The position numbers were made by a program, and so were the translations under genes. DNA of 64,000 nt from Polytrichum commune (Eukaryota; Streptophyta; Polytrichopsida; Polytrichales; Polytrichaceae): positions 4,712,001 to 4,776,000 of the forward strand of contig OX485804.1 in NCBI GenBank assembly GCA_950295325.1, written 5' to 3'. The notes under the pieces were generated by a model, which had not been told where the DNA came from, made no database searches, and saw only the letters and a program-made list of their open reading frames with translations. Shown in pieces: positions 1-12,568 of the stretch; positions within the stretch are counted from its first letter, which is position 1; each line of letters begins with the position of its first letter.

Positions 1-1554
1 GACATAACCGTTGCACAACATATTAGAGAAAGTATAGTTGAAGGGCTTTTTGAGGGAACGCAACATATTGATAGACATATAAGGTAAGCACTAGGGGAAG
101 AGGGGGGTGACTCCTTGGGGAGGGTTGTATATCACGTGTGACTGAGGGGTATTATTGTAGGGGGTATTTTGAGGGCCTGGAGTAATTAAATGGACCATTG
201 TATTACCTAATTATCTAATTCGTGGTGTTTTAAGGGCCCATATAATTATATGCAATTTGTAGAAGGGGTGTATTTTTTTAGCCCCTTAATTTATTATAGA
301 ATAGTGAAATCTAAAGATGAAAGACAAAGATATTCCTAACAATTTGAGTGCCAAAAGTAAGACTAAGTTATCAAGTAATGATACCATGAAACATATGAGT
401 TCCAAATGGTAGTTTCTTTTGTATTGACGACCTAAAATCCTAAACTTCAATATCGTAGGTTTCAAAAATGTTGCCATCACACGCTCAATGGCACAAACAA
501 CACACAAATGCTCCATTATCAACATGAAGATGATTTATCCCACATGGTCAATAATACAGTCTAACCCCCATTCATACAGTACTTGATACTATGACTCCTT
601 AATTACATGACACATATCCCGTCGATCAAACTTTCTAGTGTTAATTTGCTCTTAATATGACATTTTTAGGTACGATTCGTCATATAATAGAGGTCAATAA
701 TACATGCATGTGGTGGGATCCACAATAGGATCTACACCTGGATTAAGAAGTATATGGTGAATTCATCAATGGGTTTGCTTAAGTCAACTCAAGTTAATTG
801 TTTTAAACCTTAACATTATTGAACCATGTGGGTCGCTTTCATGACCCTAGAATATGTTAATTATATTGCATGAATCCCCAAACAAAGTGGGAATATTCAT
901 TAAATATTCACACATTCAAGCTAAAATTGGAAAATTGGGTGGGGTTATTCCCAACACTATGCGCAACAATCACTATTCATCCCAGTATTATTCCCTATAA
1001 TTACCATTCATAGAGCACTATCATTGAAATTACCAACATGATTCACAGTATTCTTACTATTCATATTGGCACTATTCATTATTCGTACTAGTGTTAGTTT
1101 CTTCCTAATCTTTAAGTTTCTTCCCATGAAGGTAAGATAGTGGAGGCCCATGTCAGATGCTAAATATAGAATGGAACACAACTAGGTAGATGAATAATGT
1201 TATGACAGACATTGCACTTTTAAGTCTTTGGATTTGGGTGGAGATTGAAGGGTTTAGGGATTGTTGGATGTGCAGAGTAGTATTCTAAAGTTATTGATTT
1301 CTTACTTGATTTGAAATTTGCCTTCACACTTGAATCTCACGTCTCTTTAGATTGGAAATTTTAGTCCTTGCCGACTTATACTCCTAGATTTGCCCATGCC
1401 ACTCTTCAATGTCTTGGCTCCAGAGGTGACAGTAGTCTTGAGTGGTGGATGTTGTTCATTTTATTTATAATTTCAACATTTTTGGTGTTGATGACCAAGT
1501 TTGCACACAAAACAACTTTGCAAACCATTCAGTAAGCAATGGCCTCCTCCGCAC
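1..1554. other. intergenic, no gene seen
   Basis: AT-rich sequence in which all reading frames are short and interrupted. A 79-codon minus-strand frame at 286-525 resembles no known family. I see no RNA gene, terminal repeat or tandem array. Confidence 0.6.
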
Positions 1555-2440
1555 TAGTTATGACACCGGAAGATGTTTACAATATAGATGAACTAGTTTA
1601 TTTATCGTGCCCAACCAAATAAGACACTAAACGCAAGGAAAAGTTTGTGGGTGCAAATTTCAAAATGACCGTTTCACTCTTGCTCTTGTTGTAAACACAA
1701 CATGCACTGACAAGTTGAAACAATGATTATTTACAAATCTCTACAACCCAATATGCTTTGGAAGGTGGTTGCCAAACAATTATGTGTAGTGGTTTGCAAA
1801 TCAAATGGTTTGAATGACATCAAATGTATTTGAGAGTTGGATGATGAGCCTCAATGTACATTCCAAATCTCAAAAACGGAAGGCACTTTTAATTATGGAC
1901 AATTATGCTACTCATTCCCTTAAGCATGTTCATAGGGGTAAATCATTTGACTTCCAACCTTGTGTGGTACAACCCTTGTATCACAACCCTTGGATCATGA
2001 ATTGATTGCTTCATTCAAACTTAAGTAAAAGAAAAAGTTTTGGGAATGGGTTCTCTCTTAGTTTGATTCTTCTACTACTCACCATGACTTGAGGAAATTA
2101 GTGCCTAATGTAAGGCAAGCTATTATGTGGTAATTTCAAGTGTGGAGAGGGATGAATCCCCATATCATACGAAACAAATTGGAGGATGTCCAAAATTTGA
2201 CTTGTTGACTACATGTTCGATTTTGCCATGGATGATGAATGTGAGAAATCGAGAATGAAAGAAGTAGCACTTGAATTGGCAAGTCTCATTTCCTCTTTGA
2301 ATCTTGGAAGTGAAGAAATGCTTATAGAAGAATATGTGCAATTGGCAGGAGAGGGAATTGTTGATGCATAGTTTAGCATGGTTGAGTTGGGTGGATTTGG
2401 CATGGGGTAGAGACATCCATTAGGGTTTAGATTTGAGTGA
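1555..2440 (+). pseudogene. decayed pogo/Tigger-type (DDE_1) transposase
   Basis: Fragments in shifting plus-strand frames line up in the order expected for a CENP-B/Tigger transposase. They are a DVYNIDE-like piece (about 1570-1595), LPNNY followed by an in-frame stop (about 1770), then MTSNVFESWMMSL (1814 on), RKALLIMDNYATHS (about 1880-1917, carrying the second catalytic Asp of the DDE triad in this family) and a piece resembling the NCWRK region (about 2168-2190). A C-terminal ELASLISSLNLG-like stretch follows at about 2273. The longest open piece is 63 codons (1814-2005). At least three stops and several frameshifts interrupt the gene, so no active enzyme can be made. The N-terminal HTH domain and the terminal repeats were not found. 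The family call rests on motif order and spacing, not on an alignment. Confidence 0.7.
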
Positions 2441-3300
2441 AGAGCCAATGGAGGGGAATGATGTGGATGACCACCCAACACCAATAGTTAAGCTTCCTCA
2501 AGCTCGTGCGTATGCCCAACTACTATCAAATTTTGCAATGCAGCATCCTTTGGAGTTTTTAGTTGTAAATGTGATGAACATGCAATCTTTTTATGAATAA
2601 AGTGAACAATATGTAAATTTCCAACATTAAGAAACATCATCAAAAGACAATAAATTCTTACTTTCATAGTGTGTGATATGGTGAAGATATCATCATGAGA
2701 CTATATATAAATATAATTCAACTCCATCGTGTGAAGTTGTGAGCATATTTCTTTAATAAATAAAGTGTTTCTCCATATTTATACATCTTCATTGTGTATA
2801 CAAAATGACATATTACACGAAACAAGCCATTTTCTCAAAAAACCTCAACAGTACGACATTTGAGGCTAAATTGTCAAATTCAACATAAGATAATATTTGA
2901 ACAATAAGACACTTTCTTGTGCGACCAAACATGTCATATTTAAGGGGGAGAACACTATCCAAAGAAACCAAATCAGATATGTTATATAGAACTTCATATT
3001 GGTTGTAATCCAATATGACATATTTTATCTATCATATATTACCTCTAAAAATCTCACAAAAATTGATACAAATAATACCGGGGAGGTAAGAGGAGTTGGA
3101 TGGAGAATATTGCACAACACGGTAGGGAAAGGATGGGGAATGCATTATACCAACGGGTATATTATAAGTAAAGAAGAAGAAGAAGAAGAAGACTCGATAT
3201 CCAGTAGAGTCGTAAATAAACAAATAAGTCCGAGACTGGTAGTCGGTGTCAACAGGATAAGGTAGTAATAAGGGGGTACCTGGCCTTGAAAGGGAATACT
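2441..3300. other. intergenic, (GAA)n microsatellite
   Basis: No coding signal. A GAA run lies at about 3171-3191. The short plus-strand frame across 2999-3265 has no recognisable domain and includes the microsatellite, so I do not call it. Confidence 0.5.
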
Positions 3301-3301
3301 A

Positions 3302-3830
3302 TGGAGCCATTTACATCATGGACCATGAAATCGTCCCTTGATCTAAAACATGTGATCGGCCATTGAACTCGTCCTAGGACCACACCAGTTTACATCAAGA
3401 AGAAGAAAAAATATAAGAGTGACTGTGGAACTTAAGGTTTTTACAAGGCCTATTTTCAGCCCTACATTATCTATTGTTATGGTCCAACGGGTTTTGCGGT
3501 GGGAGAGGCAAAAGAGGTTCTCTAGCTACAAATGTCAGGGAATCATGACAAAGAAATGTCTTCTTCTTCTTCTTCTTCTTGAGAAGGGGAGGATGTCAAA
3601 CATGAAGAAAATGCTCAAAACTGCCCTTTATGGACATATATTTAAAAAAATCAACACATCCCACTTTTGGTTGCATGATCACTTCTCTTGGTCCACATTT
3701 GGTTTACACTTAGTTAGGGGCCCCCAAGGCTTTAAAAATCGGACGATGGAAGCGTGACCATGAGTGTGACCATGGAAAAATGCCCTTTGACATGGGACAA
3801 CTCCATGGGCCATGATGTAAACAGCCCCTA
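3302..3830. mobile_element. possible non-autonomous TIR element
   Basis: The left end reads GGAGCCATTTACATCATGG and the right end, reverse-complemented, reads GGGGCTGTTTACATCATGG, so imperfect inverted repeats of about 35 bp bracket 0.5 kb. The GGGGC/TTTACA ends resemble those of the elements near 9.4 kb, 14.5 kb and 54.2 kb. The interior has a (CTT)n run at 3558-3580 and no transposase. Target duplications are not clear, so the superfamily is open; a hAT-like origin is only a guess. Confidence 0.45.
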
Positions 3831-3989
3831 AGAAATGAGCAAGGAAGGTCCTCCTATTTGTAGAAGAGATGAGTTGAACTAAAGAACATGGAAAAGCATG
3901 TATCAGCGGTAGGATAAAGGAGAGGTACTGAAGGAGGTGCAATAAGTCTAATAAATGGCTCAATGCACGACCCATTTACACAATTGATG

Positions 3990-4140
3990 AGCCCCTTGTG
4001 CTCCAAAGAGATTGGACTACATGCTCGAAATATGAGAGCCGTTCTAAACTCAACAGTGATTAAAAAAAAAAATAGTAATGGGGGGAACCTATATAACCCT
4101 TTGATACACACGAGAGCCTTCGCTTCGATAATGAATAAGA
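3990..4140 (+). repeat. dispersed repeat family R1, copy 1
   Basis: Contains AGAGATTGGACTACATGCTCG, interrupted sequence, then an AACCTATATAACC and ACGAGAGCCTTCGCTTCGAT-like tail. The same ordered blocks recur at about 6715, 7480, 7850, 17380, 25670, 31255 and 37005 in both orientations. It encodes nothing recognisable. Confidence 0.55.
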
Positions 4141-4711
4141 TGTTCATATGAGTTCAGAAAATTGTACGGAAAGTGGCTATGTCCTTCATTTGGAAAAAAA
4201 AATTACCCATCTTGTACTAATCACATGTTTCATATCCTAGGAGAAGTGGGCTAGTCATGAAAAATGGTAACCATTTAAGGCTCATGTACCTTAGATCAAA
4301 CCTTCAGATTGGCACATGGATTCGCAATCTGGTGGCAGGTCATGTATCACATATATTCTACGTCCATGTTACGGACAGATTTGTGAGCAATTTCACTTCA
4401 CAAATTGAGACACACTTTGCATGCTCCAAGGGCCTGCCAAGTGATTCGGTTTCCCGAAATGGTTGTAAGAATCCAAAGCCTTGACTCATTGGACCCTCAC
4501 AAAAGGTGCATTGGAGATAAGCGAATCAAGCCTACACTAATAGCCCACTACAATGGGGTAGTGTTTACAATGGTTACCGAGGGGGAGGGTGATTGGGGTG
4601 AGGAATTTTTGCATAGAAGCTTACCTCTCATTCATCCAACATAAAAGCTCTGGAAAATACGAAGTCCAGAGGTTATTCTGTAAATTCATATGACATCGAA
4701 AGTAGTTTTAC

Positions 4712-4869
4712 ATAACACTATTCAAATCCATAACAATGTTTTATGGGACTCACAATAGTCCTTGCAATATTCTTGAAATACTCCTCACATTCAGTTTGAA
4801 TGTGGAGAATATTCCAGGGAATATTGTCATTCCCTCAAAACATTGTTATGGATATGAATAGTGTTATAT
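4712..4869. mobile_element. palindromic hairpin MITE
   Basis: The two halves are near-perfect reverse complements: ATAACACTATTCAAATCCAT at the left matches ATGGATATGAATAGTGTTAT at the right. The inner arms around CTCACATTCAGTTTGAATGTGGAG close the palindrome. Length is about 158 bp with no coding capacity. A second full copy lies at 12,569-12,729 and a half copy at about 5437-5516, which marks a mobile foldback family. Confidence 0.75.
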
Positions 4870-6351
4870 AAAGACCATAATTAAGTTAAGTACAAGTCAT
4901 TTGAGATGAATTGGCCACAAACTAACCCCTTTTTGGGGGGGCAAAAAAATAGGTTACTATCGTAAATCCGGAGTTTTTATTTTTAGCTAGATTAACCCCT
5001 AAATTGGGGTCAAAGGTCTTTGAATCGTTCCAATGACCTTCAATTGGGATGAATCAACAACCAACCTATTGAGGTCCAATTTTTACTATTACCCCTTCAA
5101 TAGGTGTTAGGAAACCAAACTGCATGTAAGGGGTGAAGTTATCATGTTGGATGACTGAGAGATAGGTACACCCATATATGATAGTTCCCTCTCTCCAAGG
5201 TGAACCAATTGGGGGGGGGGGGGGGGGGAGAGAGTGAAACGCTAACTATTGGTGTAGAGACTAGATTGTTACTTTTTAGTAAATGTTACGCCCATGTTGA
5301 GATTAAAAATCCCGAGTTAGTCCAGTAAGATAAAGTCAGACGAATCACCATTCAACCTAGTATAGGATGCAAGTTTCTATTGCTCCCCCTTAGTATGTAT
5401 CATGAAACAAACTCCATCTACAACATGCACGAAACCATACCATTATTCAGATTCATAACAATGTTATGGGGAATGTCAATATTCCACAGAACATTCCCGA
5501 ATATTCTCCACACGAGCTTCGTAATTTCCATCCTAGCTAATTCTATCAAATCTCATTGACTCATCACGCACACTTGTTGAATCGGTTCAATACCTTACTA
5601 CATCACAAGATGTACGTTTGAATACAAAACTTAAGTGCCCTTGGGTTCTGAAGCTTGTCCCTTGAGGGTCTTGCTTTCTATATAATTCCAGGGAATGGTT
5701 GTTTATGTTTTGAAAATATTAAATTTGAGTAATTGCCGGTAGGCTACCAAAGCTCAGGGAAAATTAACCCATCATTCATAAATGCACAATCTTGTAAATC
5801 TCACCTACAAACGTCAATTCGAACCCCTATATGCATGATAGTAGTAACCACAGGGCTTCGCAACTATAGTACCTATCCAAATTGGGATGATAGTCATCCA
5901 TCCTGAGAGCATGATCATGGCTCTTTATCATACATCCCCGTGCATAATTAGTGTTCTCAAACTGGAATATCATCCGTCCCCCAACCTAACCTAAGCTTGG
6001 CAGCTCCTTAAGTGAATTTAGACTTATACGAAGCCCACACAAGGGCCAACCACTAGTCCTAGGCAGCAGGAGGAACCCTTCTTGATAAGGAAAGTGCATT
6101 CCTTTACGAAATTTACTGCTATCAGTAAGGATTTTTTGTGCTATTCATAGTAGACCTCGTTGGATGTAAAATAATGTAGTGTATATAAGATAAAGAATTC
6201 ATATCAAGATGAAAACTCTCTCACTACTGTGGGCATGGTATTGAATGATCTAAACTTAATACATAGTGTATGTATTTCATAATCTTATAAGTACTTATTG
6301 TACCTCCCAACTCAATTAGTTTGAATTAACGCTTGGAGTTGCGAAGTGCTA

Positions 6352-6356
<5 letters not shown>
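4870..6356. other. intergenic, poly-G tract and half hairpin MITE
   Basis: No gene seen. A poly-G run lies at about 5212-5228. At about 5437-5516 there is one arm of the hairpin MITE (ATTCATAACAATGTTATGGG and following), without its partner arm. Confidence 0.5.

Positions 6357-6412
<56 letters not shown>
6357..6412. repeat. (CT)n microsatellite
   Basis: About 28 uninterrupted CT dinucleotides. Confidence 0.97.
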
Positions 6413-6714
6413 AGTTTCTATAAGTACAACATACATATGTTCTACAAAATTCGTCAAACATAACGAGCTTTGATATATATTTTCATACCTTTTGTTAGAA
6501 GCTACAGCCTTGTGTAACTTTGAGGTTGCTTAATCCACATTAATTACAATAGAGAGTGTAGCGATTTTTGAAGCAACGTTGCATCGTATAAAACATCTTC
6601 TACATTGCAAGAGGAAGAGATCAATGAGGTAGGGGCGTTAAGACATGTGACGCCTTATGTGATATTCTTCTTAATCATACACCTACATTTCAATGATGCA
6701 TTCCAAGGCTCGTG

Positions 6715-6860
6715 GTTAAAGAATGGGCACCCAAATGACACATGTTATAATGGGATTGGACCATATGCTCAAAATGTATACACCATTCTAGAATCAATAG
6801 TGAAGACAATTAGGAGGGTTTATATGACCCACTTCGCACACTTATCACTCTTGCATCTCA
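6715..6860 (+). repeat. dispersed repeat family R1, copy 2
   Basis: Carries the family blocks in order: GGGCACCCAAATGACACATG, GGGATTGGACCATATGCTCA, AATTAGGAGGGTTTATATGA. It has diverged from the copies at 4.0, 25.7 and 31.3 kb. Confidence 0.5.
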
Positions 6861-6999
6861 ACCTCGTGATGGCAATCTTCGCGATTCATAGTTGATGAGG
6901 CAATTCCCAAGATGTTGTAAGGGGTCAACTGTTTATATGTGGAGCCACATGCTACCTTACACATTTGTGTACCTTCGAAAACTATGCATTGTAAGAAGA

Positions 7000-7200
7000 G
7001 CAATTAAATGTGACGAGGATGAAGAGTATTGCATAACCTTGTTGAAAGATGAAATGATGTCATTCATGGATGGCAATGGATGGATGGATGGATGGATGAG
7101 ACATGATGTCGGTTGTGTCCCATTACCAACATTGGCCGTTAGAGGTGACAATCAAAAGGGCTTATATGATCACTTGGGGTTATGGTTTTCGCACCTCAAA
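7000..7200. repeat. local duplication with GGAT microsatellite, copy 1
   Basis: The blocks GACGAGGATGAAGAGTATTG, a (GGAT)n run at 7077-7098 and GGTTGTGTCCCATTACCA recur in order about 1.1 kb downstream at 8080-8290. The short open frames here are not supported as genes. Confidence 0.5.
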
Positions 7201-7479
7201 CTCCAATCATGAAACTTGCATTGGCAATCTTTGTGATTCGTGATTGTCGATTGGACGTGGCATTTCCCAAGGTTGATCCAACGGTCAAATGTGTTCGTGG
7301 GCTTGGAAGTGCTTTCGATAAGATAAACGGGTCTTAAATGGTTACTTTTGTATTTGGCTCGTTTCTCCTAGGATATGGAACACAAAATTAGTGCATGATG
7401 GTTAGCAAATCCAAGTTGAGGAGGACATAGTCACCTGCCTCATGATTTACAGAGCTTATAAGAATATTGAAGTGAGTAT

Positions 7480-8045
7480 TCCTATGCTCGTTAAATGATC
7501 ATGTAGGTATTCCCCAATTATGTCGACTATTGAACCTAGAAGCATTATCAAGTCCTAAACACAAAATCCTATTTCTTTTGAAAACGTGTATTTTTTATAT
7601 CCATTCTTGGAGCCACATCAGCCCACATACCACTCATAAATAGGTGGTCTGCTAGTAAAACTAACCAAATAGGTGATGTCGACATATTCGCATAGGCGTT
7701 GCAAGGTAGATGTGTGTTATTTGGGTACTTTCCATTCTGCGCCCACTTCTCATAGGATATGAAACATGCAATTAGTGTATGATTATCAGCAATCCAATTC
7801 GCGCCCGTCGCCATTTACCTCATAGTTTTTGGAACTCATGTAAATATCATGTTCATTATCAAACTGAAGACTTCCATACTCATTAAACAGTCATACAAAG
7901 TCCCCCAAAGTATGTCAACTATCGACCTAAAACGATTACAATAATTTGAGCATGTAATTCAATCTCTTTTAAACACATGTCTTTTTGGTGTCCGTTCTAA
8001 ATCCCACATGCACCACTTCAACATAGGTGTCCATGTTAATGCTAG
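7480..8045 (-). repeat. dispersed repeat family R1, two tandem copies
   Basis: Two diverged minus-oriented copies lie head to tail, at about 7480-7625 and 7850-8045. Each has a TTAAA(T/C)(A/G)(A/G)TCAT(G/A) block, a TATGTC(G/A)ACTAT block, the TCTTTT(G/A)AA(A/C)AC(G/A) block and a TCC(A/G)TTCT end. The spacing is about 370-385 bp. Confidence 0.5.
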
Positions 8046-8079
8046 GTTGGATTTCAAAAGGCACGTCTACCTCAAGAGC

Positions 8080-8290
8080 AAATTGATTACGATGAGGATG
8101 AAGAATCGTACAGTACCCAACTTGAGGGATGAAAGGACGGCACACCTTGGGACGAATACTTGATGGATGGATGGATGGACGGACGGACGGACGGATGTAT
8201 GAGAAATGATGCCAGGTAGGTACACCTATAGGTGTGTCCCTTCACCAGAAAACTGGGCCGTCAGAAGTGAAGTTTCGGTGAGCTGCCCAT
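8080..8290. repeat. local duplication with GGAT/GGAC tetranucleotide, copy 2
   Basis: Partner of the 7.0-7.2 kb copy. The tetranucleotide run at about 8162-8196 switches from GGAT units to GGAC units, suggesting one point change that was then amplified by slippage. Confidence 0.55.
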
Positions 8291-8811
8291 CACTCAAATT
8301 CACGTGACACATGTACGAAACTTTCTCCCCATCTGCCAACGGCGGGCCCCGAGCGACCGGGGTGGGACCCACGACGTCCGTGATCCGGGGGTGCTAGCTT
8401 TAGTGTAATAATGGGGGATGGGGCCCGCCGCCTCCATTTTGTGGGGCATGGCAGATTCTCCCAAAGGGGTGTCATCCGTGCGAGAGGTTGTATGATAATG
8501 AAGGAGGTGAGGAGTTGAAACGGTCCAAAAAGCCAGTCTGTGGGATGTATCAATTTGTTAATAAAATAAAGGCCGGCGGAGTCCCGGAGGCCATGGCACC
8601 ATGAGAAGAAGAATGGGTCAATTAAGAAGTCGACAAGGCGGCGTAGTAGTAAGGGACGGTTTGGACTACGGTGAGTGAGTGAAGAAGTGCACTAGTCAAG
8701 AGTTTTAGGGGGACTGGAACGATATGATTGGCTGACGAAATGGACGCTTCACTTGCCAGGGTTTCCACTGTGGTTTAGATATCTCTGGCGGAGAGCTTGT
8801 GAGCCTGCGTG

Positions 8812-9143
8812 GAAAACTGATAGGGGTTGTCAACGTGACAACACTTTTTGCCAGTGGTGTTCTCCAGAAGGTCGAGTTTCTTGGGCAACTTCAAACCCTC
8901 GGACAAGCAACTTGACCTCCGGAGAATTCCGACTTGAGGGGCATTTTTTTTTTATATAACTATGGCCAAGATTTCTCCGATGGAGAACTTTCAAGCATGT
9001 GTGAAAAAACTGATATGAGTTGCCAACGTGACGACACTTTTTGCTAGTGGAGTTCTCCGGAAGGTCGAGTTTCTTGGGCGACCTCAAACCCTCGGACAAG
9101 AAACTTGACCACCGGAGAGTTCTGACTTGAGGGGCATTTTTTT
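8812..9143. repeat. tandem duplication, period about 193 bp
   Basis: Two copies share AAGGTCGAGTTTCTTGGGC, TCAAACCCTCGGACAAG and GACTTGAGGGGCATTTTTTT, each followed by a poly-T run; the second starts near 9005. Identity looks high apart from scattered substitutions. Confidence 0.75.
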
Positions 9144-9192
9144 CTTCTTAAAATGTTTTCCCATCTTGTCTGCCATACCAATCGTTGCCTCA

Positions 9193-9428
9193 AATAATCT
9201 TGTCTTGGCTCGAAACTCTTGACTGACCGGTGCACTTCTTTTACTGTAGTCTAAACCGGCCCTCACTTAGGGGCACTTCACGCATGAGCCAAGGGCCGTG
9301 ACCATGTAAAAATAATCTTGTCTTGGCTCGAAACTCTTGACTGACCGGTGCACTTCTTTCACCGTAGTCTAAACCGGCCCTCACTTAGGGCCACTTCACG
9401 CATGAGCCAAGGGCCGTGACCATGTAAT
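9193..9428. repeat. tandem duplication, period 118 bp
   Basis: Two nearly identical copies (9193-9310 and 9311-9428) run from AATAATCTTGTCTTGGCTCG to GGGCCGTGACCATGTAA. Only a few bases differ, so the event looks recent. Confidence 0.85.
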
Positions 9429-9706
9429 TATGAGGCCCTTGATTCTCATCAACACGGCATACCGTTGACATGGTCTAGCGGAATTTGCATTAGGCCTATC
9501 TCTTGGAGGTGGACCTGACGCAAATTCTAATAGACCATGAAACGTTGTTTATTATTTGCCATGAAGGAATCCATATTGTAGACTTTTCATCCCTTTAGCC
9601 TTCACCTTCTAGTGTGAAGTGAATGAATATGGTCTTGATCTTTTCAACTAATGAGAAATCTTGGAATGCAATGGTCATGGGCCTTCAGTCTTGTGTGTGA
9701 AGTGGC
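9384..9706 (+). mobile_element. non-autonomous TIR element, family T1
   Basis: The left end TTAGGGCCACTTCACGCATG pairs with the right end, whose reverse complement is TAAGGGCCACTTCACACACA. Interior blocks (GGAGGTGGACCTGACGCAAA, TAGACCATGAAACGTTG, TTGCCATGAAGGA) recur in reverse complement inside the element at 54.2-54.7 kb, so these are two copies of one family. There is no coding capacity and no clear target duplication. The left end overlaps the 118-bp tandem duplication, which has copied part of it. Confidence 0.6.
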
Positions 9707-11496
9707 CCTTACATCACCCATGTGCCGTCCATAACTCTAGCTTTGCATGAAAGGGAATTGTTGCATTATGAAAGTACCTAGATCTCATTCATCCATGTTA
9801 GAAACCCATCACCTATAGTAGGTTTGTGATATTTCTCATAGATCATAGAAGGTTATGATGTATGTAACATACCTATAAGAATAGCATTGTAAGGTCAAAT
9901 TGATATATATTTTATTATTATTATTATTATAATACACTTTTGAAATTGAAGAAGATTTTTTTAGAAAGGAGATCAAATGTGACAATACTATTTGGTGCCC
10001 AAGGAATGACTTGGTTTTCAATGCTATGAAGTGGTTGATTGAGAAAGTCCATTCGGCTCGGGGGGGGTAGTCATTGGTTGGAGTAGCAATATACGTGCGA
10101 ACAAATGATAGGGTATTTAAAAAACATGGGAGCAAAAATTTATAATTGGGCTTAAGAGTAATATAGGGTATCAAAAATGGCACTGGACATCTTTAAAGTA
10201 CTATAAGGTATGGAATAATAGGTAATTTGAAATTATAAGTAATGCAAGCCATTTTTCTATTAACCCAAAGTAGAAATTTACATAATGATAGCATGTGAAA
10301 AAAGGAAGAGAATTGAAAGTAATACCCCCCTATAAAATAGTGGTTGTTCGCACCTATATCCTTAACTTTTTAACACACTGCCCCCCCCCCCCCCCCCGAG
10401 CCATTCGGTTGTTTGGGATTCTCTCCTTAACTATGTGGTAGGTTTGAATGGCAAAGGATGCTTAAGGACTCAAAAATGATGCTTTTTATGTTGCTTACCA
10501 AGATATTCTTGATGAGTTCAACTTGATTTGGTGTGCTATAGTTCATTGCGTCTAGAAGCTCATCAAATGAGCTCAAAAGTGGATTCCCACCATGGGAACC
10601 ATCTTTGAGCTCACTTGAACTCCTTACATTCAAAACAATTTTTCCATATTTGAATTATGTTATGTAAGCAATAGTGTGATTTTCTTTCAACACTACTTTT
10701 ATGCATGTATCGACATAGTTGACCTCACTAGAAGCCCCCCGATTGGGGAACATAGAGTGATTTTGTCGAGTTGTCCCAAAAATCACAATCACTTTCTCCC
10801 ACCTTTGTGTGAAAGTATTAAACTATGAGATGGCCACGTGATCCTTGTCGTGTGCAACATGTGCTTTTGAAGTACTTGCCTTAGAACAAAGAGATTTTCT
10901 TCAACAATGTCCAATTTGCATAGAAAAGCTTGTGAAAAAATAAAAATGCAATTTGATAGGAGATTATGATAAAGATTTTCACATTGTGGGGCACCTCATC
11001 ATTTAATGTTTATTTTATTTCACATGAAAAATACTTGAATGGCTGAATTGTTTTGAGGTTCAAGTCAACTACATGGCCTTAACATTTTGGTCAAATTTGT
11101 CATTTTGCTTATTGGGCTGGTAAAATTTACAGAGCTCGATGGGAGTAGATAAGCTTATGATAGAGGAGCTTTCAAGGTCATTTTGGGGAGGCCAACTGTA
11201 GGCTTTTAGGAGTTAATTTTGTGAAATAAAGTGGCTTAATCAAATAATTGTCATGGTTGCGTGGGCTTCCACCATCAATATTGTGTTGCCACCACTCCTT
11301 GCACAACATTTTGCCAACACTTTGAAAGTGAATAACATTTCTAAAAACCTCGAGACTGATTGTCACGTCTTGATGTTGCCATTGCTAGATGCAGACATTG
11401 TGTTTAGGATGAAGTAAGCCCACATTAATATGTGAGACATAGTGTCTTGCACACTACATTGATTTCTCGATTTTGGAGAATATTCATGGAGGCGCA
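9707..11496. other. intergenic, homopolymer and trinucleotide runs
   Basis: A TTA/ATT trinucleotide run at about 9911-9931 and a poly-C run at about 10,381-10,397. The open frames at 9836-10,183 and 10,427-10,633 (minus) match no family known to me. Confidence 0.5.
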
Positions 11497-12185
11497 TTTT
11501 TCATTGGGAACCTAATTGACATGCGTGTTCACTATGAAATTGAACCCCCTATATCTGAGAAGTTTATAGAGAACGACAACAAACGTATTGGTACTAACGG
11601 CGGGCTAGAAAATAGAGTCATGTATGTAGGCCAAGCTTTTTCATTTTATGTGGTAATTGCCTCCACTACATATACAAAGTATAAATTGCGAATTTAACAA
11701 ACCTTAATTACATATAAAATCCACTTTCACTTTCCAATGAGAAAGTCATTAAACATAATTTCATTCATGGCATGTGAGTCAATGATTGCACGAAATAAAT
11801 AAAGACAAGAACAAATTAACTTAGCCACTATATGGAGAGCAAAACTCAAGGGAGTCCATGAGTGCTCCAAAAGCCTTTAATTTGTAAAAACCTAGAACCC
11901 ACATGCAAACCCTAACAAGAATGGACATGGTAGTCATTGAGTGATCCCATATGACAACAATAAACGAAAAGGTGAATTGGATGAAATCAACACATTTATT
12001 GTCGATTTGTTTTCTCTAAACCTTAGAACTCCCTTTTGTACATCTACCTCTACTTCAGAATTCTTGATGGCCTTTTTTGAATGTGCATACTAGAGAATAA
12101 TAACATGTCTCCCTTATGTATAGTATGTACGCTAATGGTCCAATAATACCCCATCTTACACTCACGTTAGTTTATGCATGATAGA
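11497..12185 (+). repeat. 0.7-kb direct repeat, copy 1 (LTR-like)
   Basis: About 690 bp shared with 13,508-14,195. Ordered matching blocks include TTCATTGGGAAC, TGCCTCCACTA(C/T)A(C/T)ATACAAA, ATATAAAATCCACTTTCACTT, AACTCAAGGGAG and CTCCCTTATGTATA(G/C)TATGTACG. The spacing and length would fit an old LTR pair around a 1.3-kb interior, but I see no clear TG...CA ends, primer-binding site or coding domains. Confidence 0.6.
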
Positions 12186-12568
12186 TAACACATGCGGACC
12201 AAGACTTTATGTAAATTATGGTCCACCGGAGGACATGGCCATTGTTCACGAATTGCCTTGGTTTGAGGACCTTATCGCGCGTAAAGGCTAGGATCAGAGT
12301 TCAACCATAGGATGCATGTCAAAATCTATGGCTCATATGTCGTTATGTTTGAGCCACCCCCCCCCCCCTCATTATACATGATAGGAAATTATGGCGTGTA
12401 AGGTGCTCACTCATAACAACAACAAAAATGAGCCATGACTTTATGTGGTACGAAGAGTTCGCCCCTCAAAAGAATATTATGTTGTTCCACTATAAAATAA
12501 AGATTGAAATAAATAAGTTCACATGCAAGAGAAACAAGAGTTTAACCTGACACCTCAGTCTTACTAGC
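12186..12568. other. interior between direct repeats, poly-C tract
   Basis: Non-coding. A poly-C run lies at about 12,357-12,368. No retroelement domain can be seen in any frame. Confidence 0.4.
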
